64,000 bases of DNA. Origin: Lachnospiraceae bacterium UBA3401. GTDB taxonomy: Bacteria; Bacillota; Clostridia; Lachnospirales; Lachnospiraceae. The translations under genes and the position numbers were made by a program. Numbering within the stretch: position 1 is the stretch's first letter; every line of letters begins with the position of its first letter. The notes below the pieces were generated by a model, which searched no databases, was not told the DNA's origin, and saw nothing but the letters and a program-made list of their open reading frames with translations. The stretch is taken from contig DEPD01000093.1 of the NCBI GenBank assembly GCA_002358575.1, positions 1-64,000 on the forward strand, read 5' to 3'. Shown here in pieces: positions 53,014 to 62,072 of this stretch.

Positions 53014-54903
53014 ATGTGTGGAATAGCAGGTTTTTGTAACAGTCCTAAGAACTGGAAAGAAAATATAGAAAAGATGAATCAAAGAATGTATCACAGGGGG
53101 CCAGATGCGGGCGGCATCTGGGCAGATGATACAGCTAATGTTGTGCTGGGGCACCGCAGACTCTCGATTGTGGATTTGTCGGAAACCGGTACACAGCCAA
53201 TGCATTCGGCTTCTGGTAGATATGTATGTGTGTTTAACGGTGAAATTTATAATTACCGCCGACTGCGGGATAAACTGTTAAAGGAAAAAAAAGTAACCGC
53301 TTTTCGGGGGACTTCTGATACAGAAGTGCTGTTGGAAGCGATTGAGGCATATGGTGTGACGGAGACTATCAAACATTGTAAAGGAATGTTTGCGATTGCA
53401 CTCTATGATAAAAAAACAGGACGGTTGACACTGATTCGGGACCGGATTGGCGAGAAACCGTTGTACTATGGATTTGTCAATGGGCATTTTGTCTTTGCCT
53501 CGGATATTGGCAGCATTCGCGTGCTGGACGATTTTTATAATCCAATTGACACTAAAGTATTGCAGTTGTATTTTATTCATGGATATATTCCAGCGCCATA
53601 TTCCATCTATCAAAATATCTATAAGCTGGATGCAGGCTGTATGTTGGAGTTAGATGCGCCTTATAAAGAACCGAAGATAAAGACGTACTGGTCTGTGCGG
53701 GAAGCCGCAAAATATGGACAGGCACATTTATTTCAGGGGACTAGGCAGGAGGCAGCAGATGAACTTGAACGGCTGCTAAAAGCTTCGATAAGAGAACAAA
53801 TGGTTGCAGATGTTCCAGTTGGTGCGTTTTTGTCGGCGGGGATTGACAGCAGTACTGTTGTGGCATTGATGCAGGCACAGTCTGCACAGAAAGTGCAAAG
53901 TTTTACGATTGGCATGAAAGACCCGGAATATAATGAGGCTGTTTATGCAAAGGAAATCGCACAGCATCTTGGCACAGAACACACAGAACTTTATATAACA
54001 GCGGAAGATGCAAAAGCAGTGATTCCAAAACTTTCTTGGATATTTGGAGAGCCGTTTGCGGATTCGTCCCAGATACCAACCTATCTTGTGAGCAAGATGA
54101 CAAGGGAACATGTGACCGTATCATTGAGCGGTGATGCGGGGGACGAGCTTTTTTGCGGTTATGGTTCCTACGCGTCTGTCAATCGTATTTGGGGAAAAAT
54201 GAAACGCTATCCCTATGGAATCCGAAAACTTGCCAGTAAGTTTCTAGTGGGAAACCTACTGATTCAAAACAATCAGTTACTACAGACAAAGGCGTATCTT
54301 TTAGGGGCAAAAAGCCCCGAACATTTATATGAATTATCCAATGCGCAGGAGGCTTCCAATCTCCATATTGCATTGGAACAAGAGACACATGCGTACAAAC
54401 ACAACAACCTTCCTTATGGGGCGTTGAGAGACCCACAGAGCAGCATTATGCTGATGGATATGGAGGTCTATCACCCAGATGATATTTTAGTTAAGGTTGA
54501 CCGCGCTGCTATGGCGGTTTCGCTCGAAACGCGGGTGCCTATGTTGGACAAAGATGTAGTTGAGTTTGCCTGGACAATCCCTATAACGTATAAAAAGCAA
54601 GGGGACGAGGGCAAACTAATATTAAAAGATGTGCTGTACCGCTATGTTCCAAAAGAAATGATGGATCGCCCCAAAAAGGGATTTTCCATTCCAATCACGC
54701 AATGGCTATTGGAACCGGAACTTCGCCAGTGGGCAGAGTCGCTGCTTGACAGTAACTTAATCAGACGGCAGGGAATTTTGAATGCAGATGCAGTTCAGCG
54801 GATTTGGAAGGACTTTACGGAGAGAGGAAACTGGCGTATTCAAATTTGGTATCTATTAATGTTTCAGAGCTGGATGCTGGATTGTGAAGCAGGCTGTGTT
54901 TAA
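53014..54903 (+). CDS. asnB: asparagine-synthase-type glutamine amidotransferase, copy 2
   Basis: This 629-residue protein has the same two-domain plan as copy 1. The glutaminase begins MCGIAGFCNS with Cys2, then MYHRGPDAGG and CVFNGEIYNYR. The synthetase has FLSAGIDSSTVVA (about 271-283), SLSGDAGDELFCGYG and VKVDRAAMAVSLETRVPML. The ATP loop reads S-A-G-x-D-S-S rather than the usual S-G-G. Copies 1 and 2 differ widely, so they are not a recent duplication. It heads the second glycan block and is followed by a polytopic membrane protein. A role in making a uronamide or other glycan amide is inferred from context; amino-acid metabolism is the alternative. Confidence 0.87.
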   Translation: MCGIAGFCNSPKNWKENIEKMNQRMYHRGPDAGGIWADDTANVVLGHRRLSIVDLSETGTQPMHSASGRYVCVFNGEIYNYRRLRDKLLKEKKVTAFRGTSDTEVLLEAIEAYGVTETIKHCKGMFAIALYDKKTGRLTLIRDRIGEKPLYYGFVNGHFVFASDIGSIRVLDDFYNPIDTKVLQLYFIHGYIPAPYSIYQNIYKLDAGCMLELDAPYKEPKIKTYWSVREAAKYGQAHLFQGTRQEAADELERLLKASIREQMVADVPVGAFLSAGIDSSTVVALMQAQSAQKVQSFTIGMKDPEYNEAVYAKEIAQHLGTEHTELYITAEDAKAVIPKLSWIFGEPFADSSQIPTYLVSKMTREHVTVSLSGDAGDELFCGYGSYASVNRIWGKMKRYPYGIRKLASKFLVGNLLIQNNQLLQTKAYLLGAKSPEHLYELSNAQEASNLHIALEQETHAYKHNNLPYGALRDPQSSIMLMDMEVYHPDDILVKVDRAAMAVSLETRVPMLDKDVVEFAWTIPITYKKQGDEGKLILKDVLYRYVPKEMMDRPKKGFSIPITQWLLEPELRQWAESLLDSNLIRRQGILNADAVQRIWKDFTERGNWRIQIWYLLMFQSWMLDCEAGCV

Positions 54904-54921
54904 AATAAAACGGAGGAAAAG

Positions 54922-56640
54922 ATGCTTTCAGTATTTTTCAACTGGATTTATATTGCAATCACTGCATTTTTGATGGGAATGCGGCTGCGCGAAGTTGTGT
55001 GGAGGCACTTTCAATATCGTGTAAAGGATATCAGCAGTATTTTGGCAGCAGGATTGATAACAATTACAGTGTATGCGCAGGTATTCAGTTTGTTTTATAA
55101 AGTTGGCGCTGCTGCCAATATTATCCTTGTGGGAATGTGCATTCTGGTTGTGGTGACGCAGCACAATCAAATTACAGAGTTATTGTACTGCACATGGAAA
55201 AAAAATAGCAGCGCAGGAAAACTTGTGTTGGCGATAAGTATTATACTATGGTGTTTTTGTACTTCGCGTGGGTATATGCACTATGATTCCGATTTATATC
55301 ATGCGCAGAGTATTCGCTGGATTGAAGAATATGGGATTGTGAAGGGACTGGGCAATATTCATGTGCGCTTTGCTTACAACAGTTCCTTTTTTGCATTGTC
55401 AGCACTTTACAGTATGAAATTTCTCTGTGGCAGGTCGCTGCATACCGTCAATGGATTGATAGCACTTCTGCTCTGGATACAAGTTCTTGCACTGTTTCAG
55501 AAAAAGAAGGATAAAAAAACACTGGTGACAGATTTTGCAAGGGCAGGTGCTTTTTATTATCTCACAATTATTTATCGTGATATTGTTTCCCCGGCGTCTG
55601 ACTATGCTGTTATGTGCGTTATATTTTTTATTGTAATAAAATGGCTAGAACTTATTGAGAAGGAAGAAAAGCAGGCGGCACCCTATGCGCTTTTGTGCGT
55701 GGCAGGGACTTACGCTGTGACATTAAAGCTGACAGCAGGACTTATTTTAATATTGGCAATAAAGCCATTGTATATATTGCTGCGAGAAAAAAAGCTGCAA
55801 GACATTGGCATTTATCTATTATTGGGGTGTGAAGTGATTGTTCCGTGGCTTGCAAGGAATGTATTGATATCAGGATATTTGCTGTATCCATTTCCTGCAC
55901 TGGATTTATTTCGTGTAGATTGGAAAATTCCTGCTGCGTCTGCTGCATTGGACGCGGCGGAGATTCAGACATGGGGCAGAGGGATATACAATGCAGCACT
56001 GGTAGATTTGCCTTTGATAAAATGGTTTCCAGCGTGGTTTCATGAGACATTACCTGCAGTTGGCAAGTTGTTTGTGCTGGCAGATATTGTCTGCATACCT
56101 ATTTTTCTTATTTTAGCAGTGAAAAATTTGATGGTGAAAAATTTGCCTGCGCAGAGTGATTTGAACCGAATGCGCTCGAATCAGCTTCTTGTGCTTGGCA
56201 CAATGCTTGCCTCTTATCTTTTTTGGCAGTTTTCTGCGCCGCTTTTGCGGTATGGATATGCCTATATTCTGCTTCCTATCATGATAACGAGCGGTATTTT
56301 ATTTGATATTTTAAGAAAATACTTTGACAAATTCCAAAAAAAGGATATGATAGTAAAGATAGCGTTGTTGGGAACGACAGCATTATTTTTGTTTTCCGCG
56401 ATAAAAATGTTCTCTTTTGTGTGTTATTTCTATACAGAGTCAGCAAAACCAGCATATGAATATCAACAAAATTATGGGCAGTATGAATTGGAAAGCTATG
56501 ATGTAAATGGAGTTTTGTTTTATTATCCTGTCAGTGGAGACAGGACTGGATATGACTACTTTCCATCAATTCCAAGAAAGACACCAATTTTCTTTCGAGG
56601 AGAAACAATGAAAGAGGGTTTTATTGGAGAGATATTATGA
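54922..56640 (+). CDS. polytopic membrane protein, GT-C-like
   Basis: This 572-residue protein has about twelve helices. After the fourth it has RGYMHYDSDLYHAQSIRWIE and then HVRFAYNSSFFALSALYS. The acidic first-loop motif (DSD) and Arg/Asn-rich follow-up look like GT-C glycosyltransferases, but I cannot name the family. The C-terminal region of about 60 residues is hydrophilic. CGGAGG precedes the ATG, and the stop overlaps the GT11 start by ATGA. It probably acts on the outer face using a lipid-linked sugar donor. Confidence 0.6.
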   Translation: MLSVFFNWIYIAITAFLMGMRLREVVWRHFQYRVKDISSILAAGLITITVYAQVFSLFYKVGAAANIILVGMCILVVVTQHNQITELLYCTWKKNSSAGKLVLAISIILWCFCTSRGYMHYDSDLYHAQSIRWIEEYGIVKGLGNIHVRFAYNSSFFALSALYSMKFLCGRSLHTVNGLIALLLWIQVLALFQKKKDKKTLVTDFARAGAFYYLTIIYRDIVSPASDYAVMCVIFFIVIKWLELIEKEEKQAAPYALLCVAGTYAVTLKLTAGLILILAIKPLYILLREKKLQDIGIYLLLGCEVIVPWLARNVLISGYLLYPFPALDLFRVDWKIPAASAALDAAEIQTWGRGIYNAALVDLPLIKWFPAWFHETLPAVGKLFVLADIVCIPIFLILAVKNLMVKNLPAQSDLNRMRSNQLLVLGTMLASYLFWQFSAPLLRYGYAYILLPIMITSGILFDILRKYFDKFQKKDMIVKIALLGTTALFLFSAIKMFSFVCYFYTESAKPAYEYQQNYGQYELESYDVNGVLFYYPVSGDRTGYDYFPSIPRKTPIFFRGETMKEGFIGEIL

Positions 56641-57533
56641 TTATCATACATGTTATGGGAGGGCTTGGCAATCAACTTTACCAGTATGCATTATATGAAA
56701 AGTTTAAACTTCTAGGAAAAGAAGTAAAGCTTGATTTGTACGCATATAAAGGGGCAGAGGGCGAGGAGAGAGAGTGGCGCGCACTCGAATTAGAATGGCT
56801 TGATGGATTGGAATATGAAGTCTGTACAGAGGAGGAGCGGCGTCTTTTTCTGGATAATGGTATGAAATTCACAGATAGAGTTCGGAGAAAGCTGATTGGC
56901 AGACGGGAAAAAACAGTCAAAGAAGATGCTGATTATATGCCTGAAATTTTTTCAATGGATAATGTATATCTTTATGGCTTTTGGAATTGCGAGCGATATT
57001 ATACGGATATCATACCAAAATTGCAGGAGAAAATTAAGTTTCCTCCAAGTATGAATCCGCGCAATCAGCAGATGATGCAGACAATGCAGCAGCAAAATGC
57101 AGTGAGCATTCATATTCGGCGTGATGATTATCTGACTGTGGCAGATGGGAAGCGATATATGGGAATCTGCACAGATGCTTATTATAATAGTGCGATAAAT
57201 TATATCTCAGAGCGTGTTGAAAATCCAATTTTTTATATTTTTTCCGATGATACAGCATACGCAAAGCGCGTTTATAAAGATAAGAACATGTGTGTTGTGG
57301 ATTGGAATACAGGCAGGGAAAGTCTGTATGATATGGAGCTGATGCGTTGTTGTAAACACAATATTTGTGCAAATAGCACTTTTAGTATGTGGGGAGCAAG
57401 ACTCAACCAAAATCCAAACAAAATGATGATTCGTCCGCTGCACCATGATAATTATGAGACGACAGATGCAAAGACAGTACACCAAAACTGGCATGGATGG
57501 ATATTGATTGATGCTGCAGGAGTTATGTGCTGA
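56637..57533 (+). CDS. GT11 family alpha-1,2-fucosyltransferase-like enzyme
   Basis: This 298-residue protein begins MIIIHVMGGLGNQLYQYAL, the hallmark N-terminus of GT11. It contains the conserved VSIHIRRDDYLT (about 156-167; HxRRxDY, GDP-sugar binding), FYIFSDD and ANSTFSMWGARL. GT11 enzymes transfer L-fucose from GDP-fucose to a galactose-type acceptor. Genes for GDP-fucose synthesis are not in the window. It overlaps the upstream membrane-protein gene by ATGA. Confidence 0.88.
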   Translation: MIIIHVMGGLGNQLYQYALYEKFKLLGKEVKLDLYAYKGAEGEEREWRALELEWLDGLEYEVCTEEERRLFLDNGMKFTDRVRRKLIGRREKTVKEDADYMPEIFSMDNVYLYGFWNCERYYTDIIPKLQEKIKFPPSMNPRNQQMMQTMQQQNAVSIHIRRDDYLTVADGKRYMGICTDAYYNSAINYISERVENPIFYIFSDDTAYAKRVYKDKNMCVVDWNTGRESLYDMELMRCCKHNICANSTFSMWGARLNQNPNKMMIRPLHHDNYETTDAKTVHQNWHGWILIDAAGVMC

Positions 57534-57562
57534 CAAAGAATTTATTGAAGGAGTGAAAGATT

Positions 57563-58123
57563 ATGGGTAAACCAAATTTCCCTTTTGATTTGACAGGATA
57601 TACCTGTTTTTCTGTTATTAACTGTCCTGTGGAACAGGCAATTGCGCTTTTGGAGGAGTATCCTGGGATTTGTATAGCCGAGGATAGAGTTCCCGTTTCT
57701 TTTCAAATTGCTGCTTTGCCAGAGGAGACAAAGTGGACGATTCTACGCTGGGAACATCCAGTAAGATTTTATGATTTAATGAATTTAACCATGTGGTTGA
57801 TGGGGTATCGTGCTGGTTTGGGTGGGGAAAATCCTATTTTTATTGCACTTCCACCGACAGAGCGCGCTGCGGAAGGGGTATTTCTGGCTCGGCCGGACTA
57901 TGATAATCAGTTTGGTGATTCCATGTTGGGGTTCTGGCAAAATTGGAGTTTTAATTACACAATACCGGGAGAAAAACTGCGCTGGATTGGGGAAGATGTG
58001 TTTCCAGAAGAGTATTTCTTCTATGGTCATGGCTATTCCTTGACTGGATTTCAATTACAGTGGCTGACAAATTTGGAACGTATTTCAGACTGGAAAGAGT
58101 GTTCCATTCCAATGGAAAGATAG
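57563..58123 (+). CDS. unrecognised 186-residue soluble protein
   Basis: I do not recognise this family. The protein is soluble and acidic with no signal peptide. It is rich in aromatic residues (YDNQFGDSMLGFWQNWSFNY; FYDLMNLTMWLMGYRAG; FFYGHGYSLTGFQLQWL). AAGGAG lies nine bases ahead of the ATG, and codon use looks like that of its neighbours, so it is a real gene. It lies between a GT11 and a GT2 gene in the same direction with short gaps. A structural or accessory role in glycan assembly is possible but unsupported. Confidence 0.7.
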   Translation: MGKPNFPFDLTGYTCFSVINCPVEQAIALLEEYPGICIAEDRVPVSFQIAALPEETKWTILRWEHPVRFYDLMNLTMWLMGYRAGLGGENPIFIALPPTERAAEGVFLARPDYDNQFGDSMLGFWQNWSFNYTIPGEKLRWIGEDVFPEEYFFYGHGYSLTGFQLQWLTNLERISDWKECSIPMER

Positions 58124-58158
58124 ATTTCTACAGTTCCTAAGGCTATGAAAGGATTCTC

Positions 58159-59232
58159 ATGCAGAAAGTTCAACAGAAAGACTTAATTTCAATTATCATT
58201 CCGGTATACAATGTTGAGGCATATCTTGACCGCTGCATTCAGTCCGTGATTCACCAAACTTATCAAAATCTTGAAATTATATTAGTAGATGATGGCTCGA
58301 CAGACCATTCTGGCAAGATGTGTGATGCCTATGCAAAAAGTGATAAGCGAATCAAGGTGGTGCACAAATCAAACGGTGGGTTGTCCGATGCCAGAAATGC
58401 AGGGCTTGCGGTTATCACAGGAACTTATATTGGCTATGTGGACAGTGATGACTGGATAGAATTGGAAATGTATGAACGTATGTACGCTGCGTGCATTGAA
58501 AATCAGGCAGAGCTTGCGATCTGCCGTTATAGAACTGAATACTCTGCCAAAAATTCCGCCATGTCTGTAGATGCTGTATTGGAAAGTGATTTGGTCGTGC
58601 CGCTTTCTAGGGATGCACTTTTGCAAATTTATCTCTGCGGGCACGAAAAATATGTGATTTATAACTCTGTGTGGAGTAAATTATTTCACAGAGATTTGGT
58701 GAAAGATATGATTTTCCCGAAAGGAAGAAACTCAGAGGATATCATGTATACCACCAAAGCATTTTGCAGACTGAAAAAAGCAGTCTACCTTGATTCTGGA
58801 TTTTACCATTATGTACAAGACAGACAGGGAAGTATTATGAATGAAACTAAAAGCAAACGAATGTTTAGAGATGAAATTCCATTTTGGCGTGAACATATTA
58901 CCTATATTAAAAACAATATATCAGACGAGATGGGAAATTTGGCTGCATACTATTTTTGGAGACGTCTTTTATCCTACTATTTAGATTTGTCTGCTCGACA
59001 GGAGACAAAAGCAGACGCAAAGCGCCTTGCAAACATGATGCAAAGCGAAGCAACAGTGATTAGACAAGTCTATGCGAAAGTGCATAGAAGCAACGGGGAC
59101 CTAATTCGCATGAAACTGTTCTTGTATAGTCCGTTGGGATATCGTATTGTAAATGGGTTTTATGCACGTATAATAGTGCCAATAAAAAGAAAAGCTAAGG
59201 ATGGAGGACAAAATGAAAAAACAACAAATTAG
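58159..59232 (+). CDS. GT2 glycosyltransferase (EpsH/EpsJ-like)
   Basis: This 357-residue GT-A enzyme has ISIIIPVYNVEAYLDRCIQS near the N-terminus, VDDGSTDHSGKMCD, SNGGLSDARNAGL and the metal site GYVDSDDWIE. It lacks C-terminal membrane helices, so it works in the cytoplasm on a lipid-linked acceptor. GAAAGGA precedes the ATG. Its last codons overlap the start of the next gene by 20 nt. Confidence 0.87.
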   Translation: MQKVQQKDLISIIIPVYNVEAYLDRCIQSVIHQTYQNLEIILVDDGSTDHSGKMCDAYAKSDKRIKVVHKSNGGLSDARNAGLAVITGTYIGYVDSDDWIELEMYERMYAACIENQAELAICRYRTEYSAKNSAMSVDAVLESDLVVPLSRDALLQIYLCGHEKYVIYNSVWSKLFHRDLVKDMIFPKGRNSEDIMYTTKAFCRLKKAVYLDSGFYHYVQDRQGSIMNETKSKRMFRDEIPFWREHITYIKNNISDEMGNLAAYYFWRRLLSYYLDLSARQETKADAKRLANMMQSEATVIRQVYAKVHRSNGDLIRMKLFLYSPLGYRIVNGFYARIIVPIKRKAKDGGQNEKTTN

Positions 59233-60550
59233 ATTTTATATCGTCGTTGCAATTAGTTTTGTTGCAATTTTAATCTATAATTTTCTTACACCGCTGATGT
59301 CTGACGAACTTCAGTTTGATGCCTCTATGTATCATTCCATTGCAGATATTTTTCGCGCAGAATATGAAAATTATATGACTTGGAACGGTCGTTCGGTCGT
59401 TCAATTGATTATGCGTTGTTTTCTTCTGGGTCCAAAATGGATTTTCAATATTTGTAATAGCACTTGCTTTGTACTGTTAACGTTGTTGATATACTGGAAT
59501 ATTTCAGAGAAGCGGAAATCCTATGACCTTGCTGCTTATTTGCTGGTAAGTTTGTTTTTGTGGCAGTTTGGCGTCTCGTTTGACCAAACTGTACTATGGG
59601 AAAGTGGTGCGTGTAATTATCTATGGGGTGCGGTGATTATTCTTGGTTTTGTGACATATTACCGATATAAAATCGAACATATGGAGACTATAAAACATAG
59701 AATTGTCTTGTCGTTTTTCCTTTTTATATTCGGATTGTTGGGCGGCTGGTGCAATGAGAATACCTCTGGGGGAGGTTTTTTATTAGTTCTATTCTTTACC
59801 ATTGCATTTTACCTTCAAAATAAAAAATTGGAACCATGGATGATAGCAGGAGTCGGCGGAATGATTACGGGATTATTATTTATGGTGATGGCGCCAGGGA
59901 ACCGACTGAGAGGGGACTTGCTCCGAGAGACAGAGGAACATAGCGGTATTTTGGCATATGTTGGGCGCTTTCTAAAGATTAATACAGCAATATACACATA
60001 TTTATTTTTTATGCTAGTAATCGTTGTTTTGATTTTGACATTTCTTGTTTTGAAAGGAAAGCGATTAAGGGACTTTTATTTTGTGATTTTATATGCTGTG
60101 GTTAGCCTAGCAACTTCCTATGCATTAATTTTAACACCACAACCAATGGACAGAGCATATTTTGGGGCTGGTGTCTTTATGACAATCGCATGTGTGCAGG
60201 CAATTTGGTATATACCAAAAGAGGAGATCTATCTAAATACTTTTAAATTTGCCGGGATTGTATTATTTCTAATAGGAATGTTCTTTTCTTATTGTGAAAA
60301 CGGAGCCAATCTTATGAGAATTTATCGCGAGGTCAATGAACGAGAAGCATATATACTAGAGCAAAAGGAGCAAGGCAATGTCAATCTGACAGTGCCAATG
60401 CTCAGACCTGGATTTGAGACCAAATATAGTTTTTATTATAAAAATGATGTTGATCAGGACCCAGAGAGCTGGGGCTGTTCTATATTACGCCAGTATTATG
60501 ATTTGGAAAGTTTAGTTGGCATACCACGAAGCGAATGGACCGAATATTAA
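59213..60550 (+). CDS. polytopic membrane protein, DUF6056-like
   Basis: This 445-residue protein has about ten to twelve helices. The first outside loop reads LTPLMSDELQFDASMY, followed by YMTWNGRSVVQ. WESGACNYLWG and WCNENTSGGG come later, and these features recall the DUF6056 group of membrane proteins. Asp/Glu in the first loop again suggests a GT-C-like active site. The ATG at 59213 has GGAGG five bases upstream and overlaps the GT2 gene. An ATG at 59201 precedes that site and is unlikely to be used. Function is inferred from context only. Confidence 0.65.
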   Translation: MKKQQIRFYIVVAISFVAILIYNFLTPLMSDELQFDASMYHSIADIFRAEYENYMTWNGRSVVQLIMRCFLLGPKWIFNICNSTCFVLLTLLIYWNISEKRKSYDLAAYLLVSLFLWQFGVSFDQTVLWESGACNYLWGAVIILGFVTYYRYKIEHMETIKHRIVLSFFLFIFGLLGGWCNENTSGGGFLLVLFFTIAFYLQNKKLEPWMIAGVGGMITGLLFMVMAPGNRLRGDLLRETEEHSGILAYVGRFLKINTAIYTYLFFMLVIVVLILTFLVLKGKRLRDFYFVILYAVVSLATSYALILTPQPMDRAYFGAGVFMTIACVQAIWYIPKEEIYLNTFKFAGIVLFLIGMFFSYCENGANLMRIYREVNEREAYILEQKEQGNVNLTVPMLRPGFETKYSFYYKNDVDQDPESWGCSILRQYYDLESLVGIPRSEWTEY

Positions 60551-60560
60551 AGGAGAGTAT

Positions 60561-62036
60561 ATGTTATTTAATTCTTATATCTTTATTTTCCTGTTTTTAC
60601 CAGTAGTGCTTGCAGGATATTACGGATTCAATTATATAAATAAATATAAACTTTCACTTTGCTGGCTTATTGTGATGTCCATGCTGTTTTATGGTTATGA
60701 TTACAATGCAACTAGTGTTCGGTATATGGTGGTCTTAATGGTCAGCATTCTGCTTAATTATGGGCTTGTGAAGATTTTGTCAAAAGTGAGTGTTATGCTA
60801 TGGCGGCGGATATTATTGGTGTTTGGTCTGCTCTTAAATTTAGGCATTTTATTTTATTTTAAGTATTATGATTTCTTTATTGAAAATATCAATGGTGTTT
60901 TGGGAACAGATATTGGGCTTTTGCGTGTAATGTTGCCGCTCGGTATTAGTTTTTATACGTTTCAGCAGCTTTCCTATGTGATAGACAGCTATAAAAGAGA
61001 ATGTGAACCATATAGTTTGTTGGAGTATGCGGCGTATGTTTCTTTTTTTCCACAGTTGGTTGCAGGACCGATTGTATACCATGATGAACTGATCCCACAA
61101 CTTCGGGACAAGAAAAATCATGTGCTGAACTATACAAATTTGAGCAAAGGAATCTATGCATTTGCGCTGGGACTTGCCAAAAAAGTTTTGATAGCAGATA
61201 CCTTTTCTAAAGTTGTGACAATTGGTTATGGAAATATTGGTGATCTGAATGCAGTGAGCGTGCTGATTTTGATGGTATGTTATACAATGCAGATCTATTT
61301 TGATTTTAGCGGATACTGTGACATTGCGTTAGGGATTGGATATCTGTTCAATGTAGAACTTCCGCTGAACTTTAACTCTCCATATAAAGCAGCGTCTATC
61401 GTTGAGTTTTGGGGAAGATGGCATATGACCTTGACAAGATTTTTTACCAAATATGTCTATATTCCTCTTGGGGGAAGTAGAAAAGGAATTATCAGAAGGT
61501 ATGTAAATATTCTCATTGTGTTTTTGGTGAGCGGCATTTGGCATGGTGCAAACTGGACTTATATTTTGTGGGGAGTAATCAATGGAATTGGAAATGTGAT
61601 TGAGAAGATTTTTGGACGATTTTTTCGGTGGGTTCCGCGGGCAGTTGGCGTGGCGGTAACATTTATATTCTGCCTTTTTTCCATGAGTCTTTTTCGTGCG
61701 GAATCCATTACACAGGCAAGACAGCTTTGGCGGCATCTAAAAGTTGCTGGTGATGGTGTGTTGTACAGGCCAATGACAGATGCGTTTAATGATTTGGTGG
61801 AAGTAAAATTACTCTGTAAGATTGGCCTTGACGGGATCGTGAGGCAGTATCCAGGAATACTGTTGGTTGCATTTAGCTTGATTGTCTTGGCTGCTTGTTT
61901 TTTTATGAAAAATACACAGGAAAAAATTGCACAGATGCGATATTCTGTCAGACAGATTATCGTAGTAATTGTTTTAATGTTGTGGAGTATTTTGACACTT
62001 TCAGATGTCAGCGAGTTTTTGTACTTTAATTTTTAA
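60561..62036 (+). CDS. MBOAT-family O-acyltransferase (AlgI/PatA-like)
   Basis: This 491-residue protein has about eleven helices. It has the N-terminal LFNSYIFIFLFLPVVL and MLPLGISFYTFQQLSYVID. The central FFPQLVAGPIV and FWGRWHMTLTRFF follow, then the catalytic His in SGIWHGANWTYILWG (about 327). These are AlgI/PatA-type MBOAT motifs. Such proteins move acyl groups from a cytoplasmic donor across the membrane for O-acylation of surface glycans. I start at ATG 60561 behind AAGGAGAG; the longer frame from 60516 overlaps the previous gene. The next gene encodes the expected SGNH-type partner. Confidence 0.92.
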   Translation: MLFNSYIFIFLFLPVVLAGYYGFNYINKYKLSLCWLIVMSMLFYGYDYNATSVRYMVVLMVSILLNYGLVKILSKVSVMLWRRILLVFGLLLNLGILFYFKYYDFFIENINGVLGTDIGLLRVMLPLGISFYTFQQLSYVIDSYKRECEPYSLLEYAAYVSFFPQLVAGPIVYHDELIPQLRDKKNHVLNYTNLSKGIYAFALGLAKKVLIADTFSKVVTIGYGNIGDLNAVSVLILMVCYTMQIYFDFSGYCDIALGIGYLFNVELPLNFNSPYKAASIVEFWGRWHMTLTRFFTKYVYIPLGGSRKGIIRRYVNILIVFLVSGIWHGANWTYILWGVINGIGNVIEKIFGRFFRWVPRAVGVAVTFIFCLFSMSLFRAESITQARQLWRHLKVAGDGVLYRPMTDAFNDLVEVKLLCKIGLDGIVRQYPGILLVAFSLIVLAACFFMKNTQEKIAQMRYSVRQIIVVIVLMLWSILTLSDVSEFLYFNF

Positions 62037-62072
62037 AGTTTTAGGTTTTAAATAGTTAGAAAGGAAAACAGA

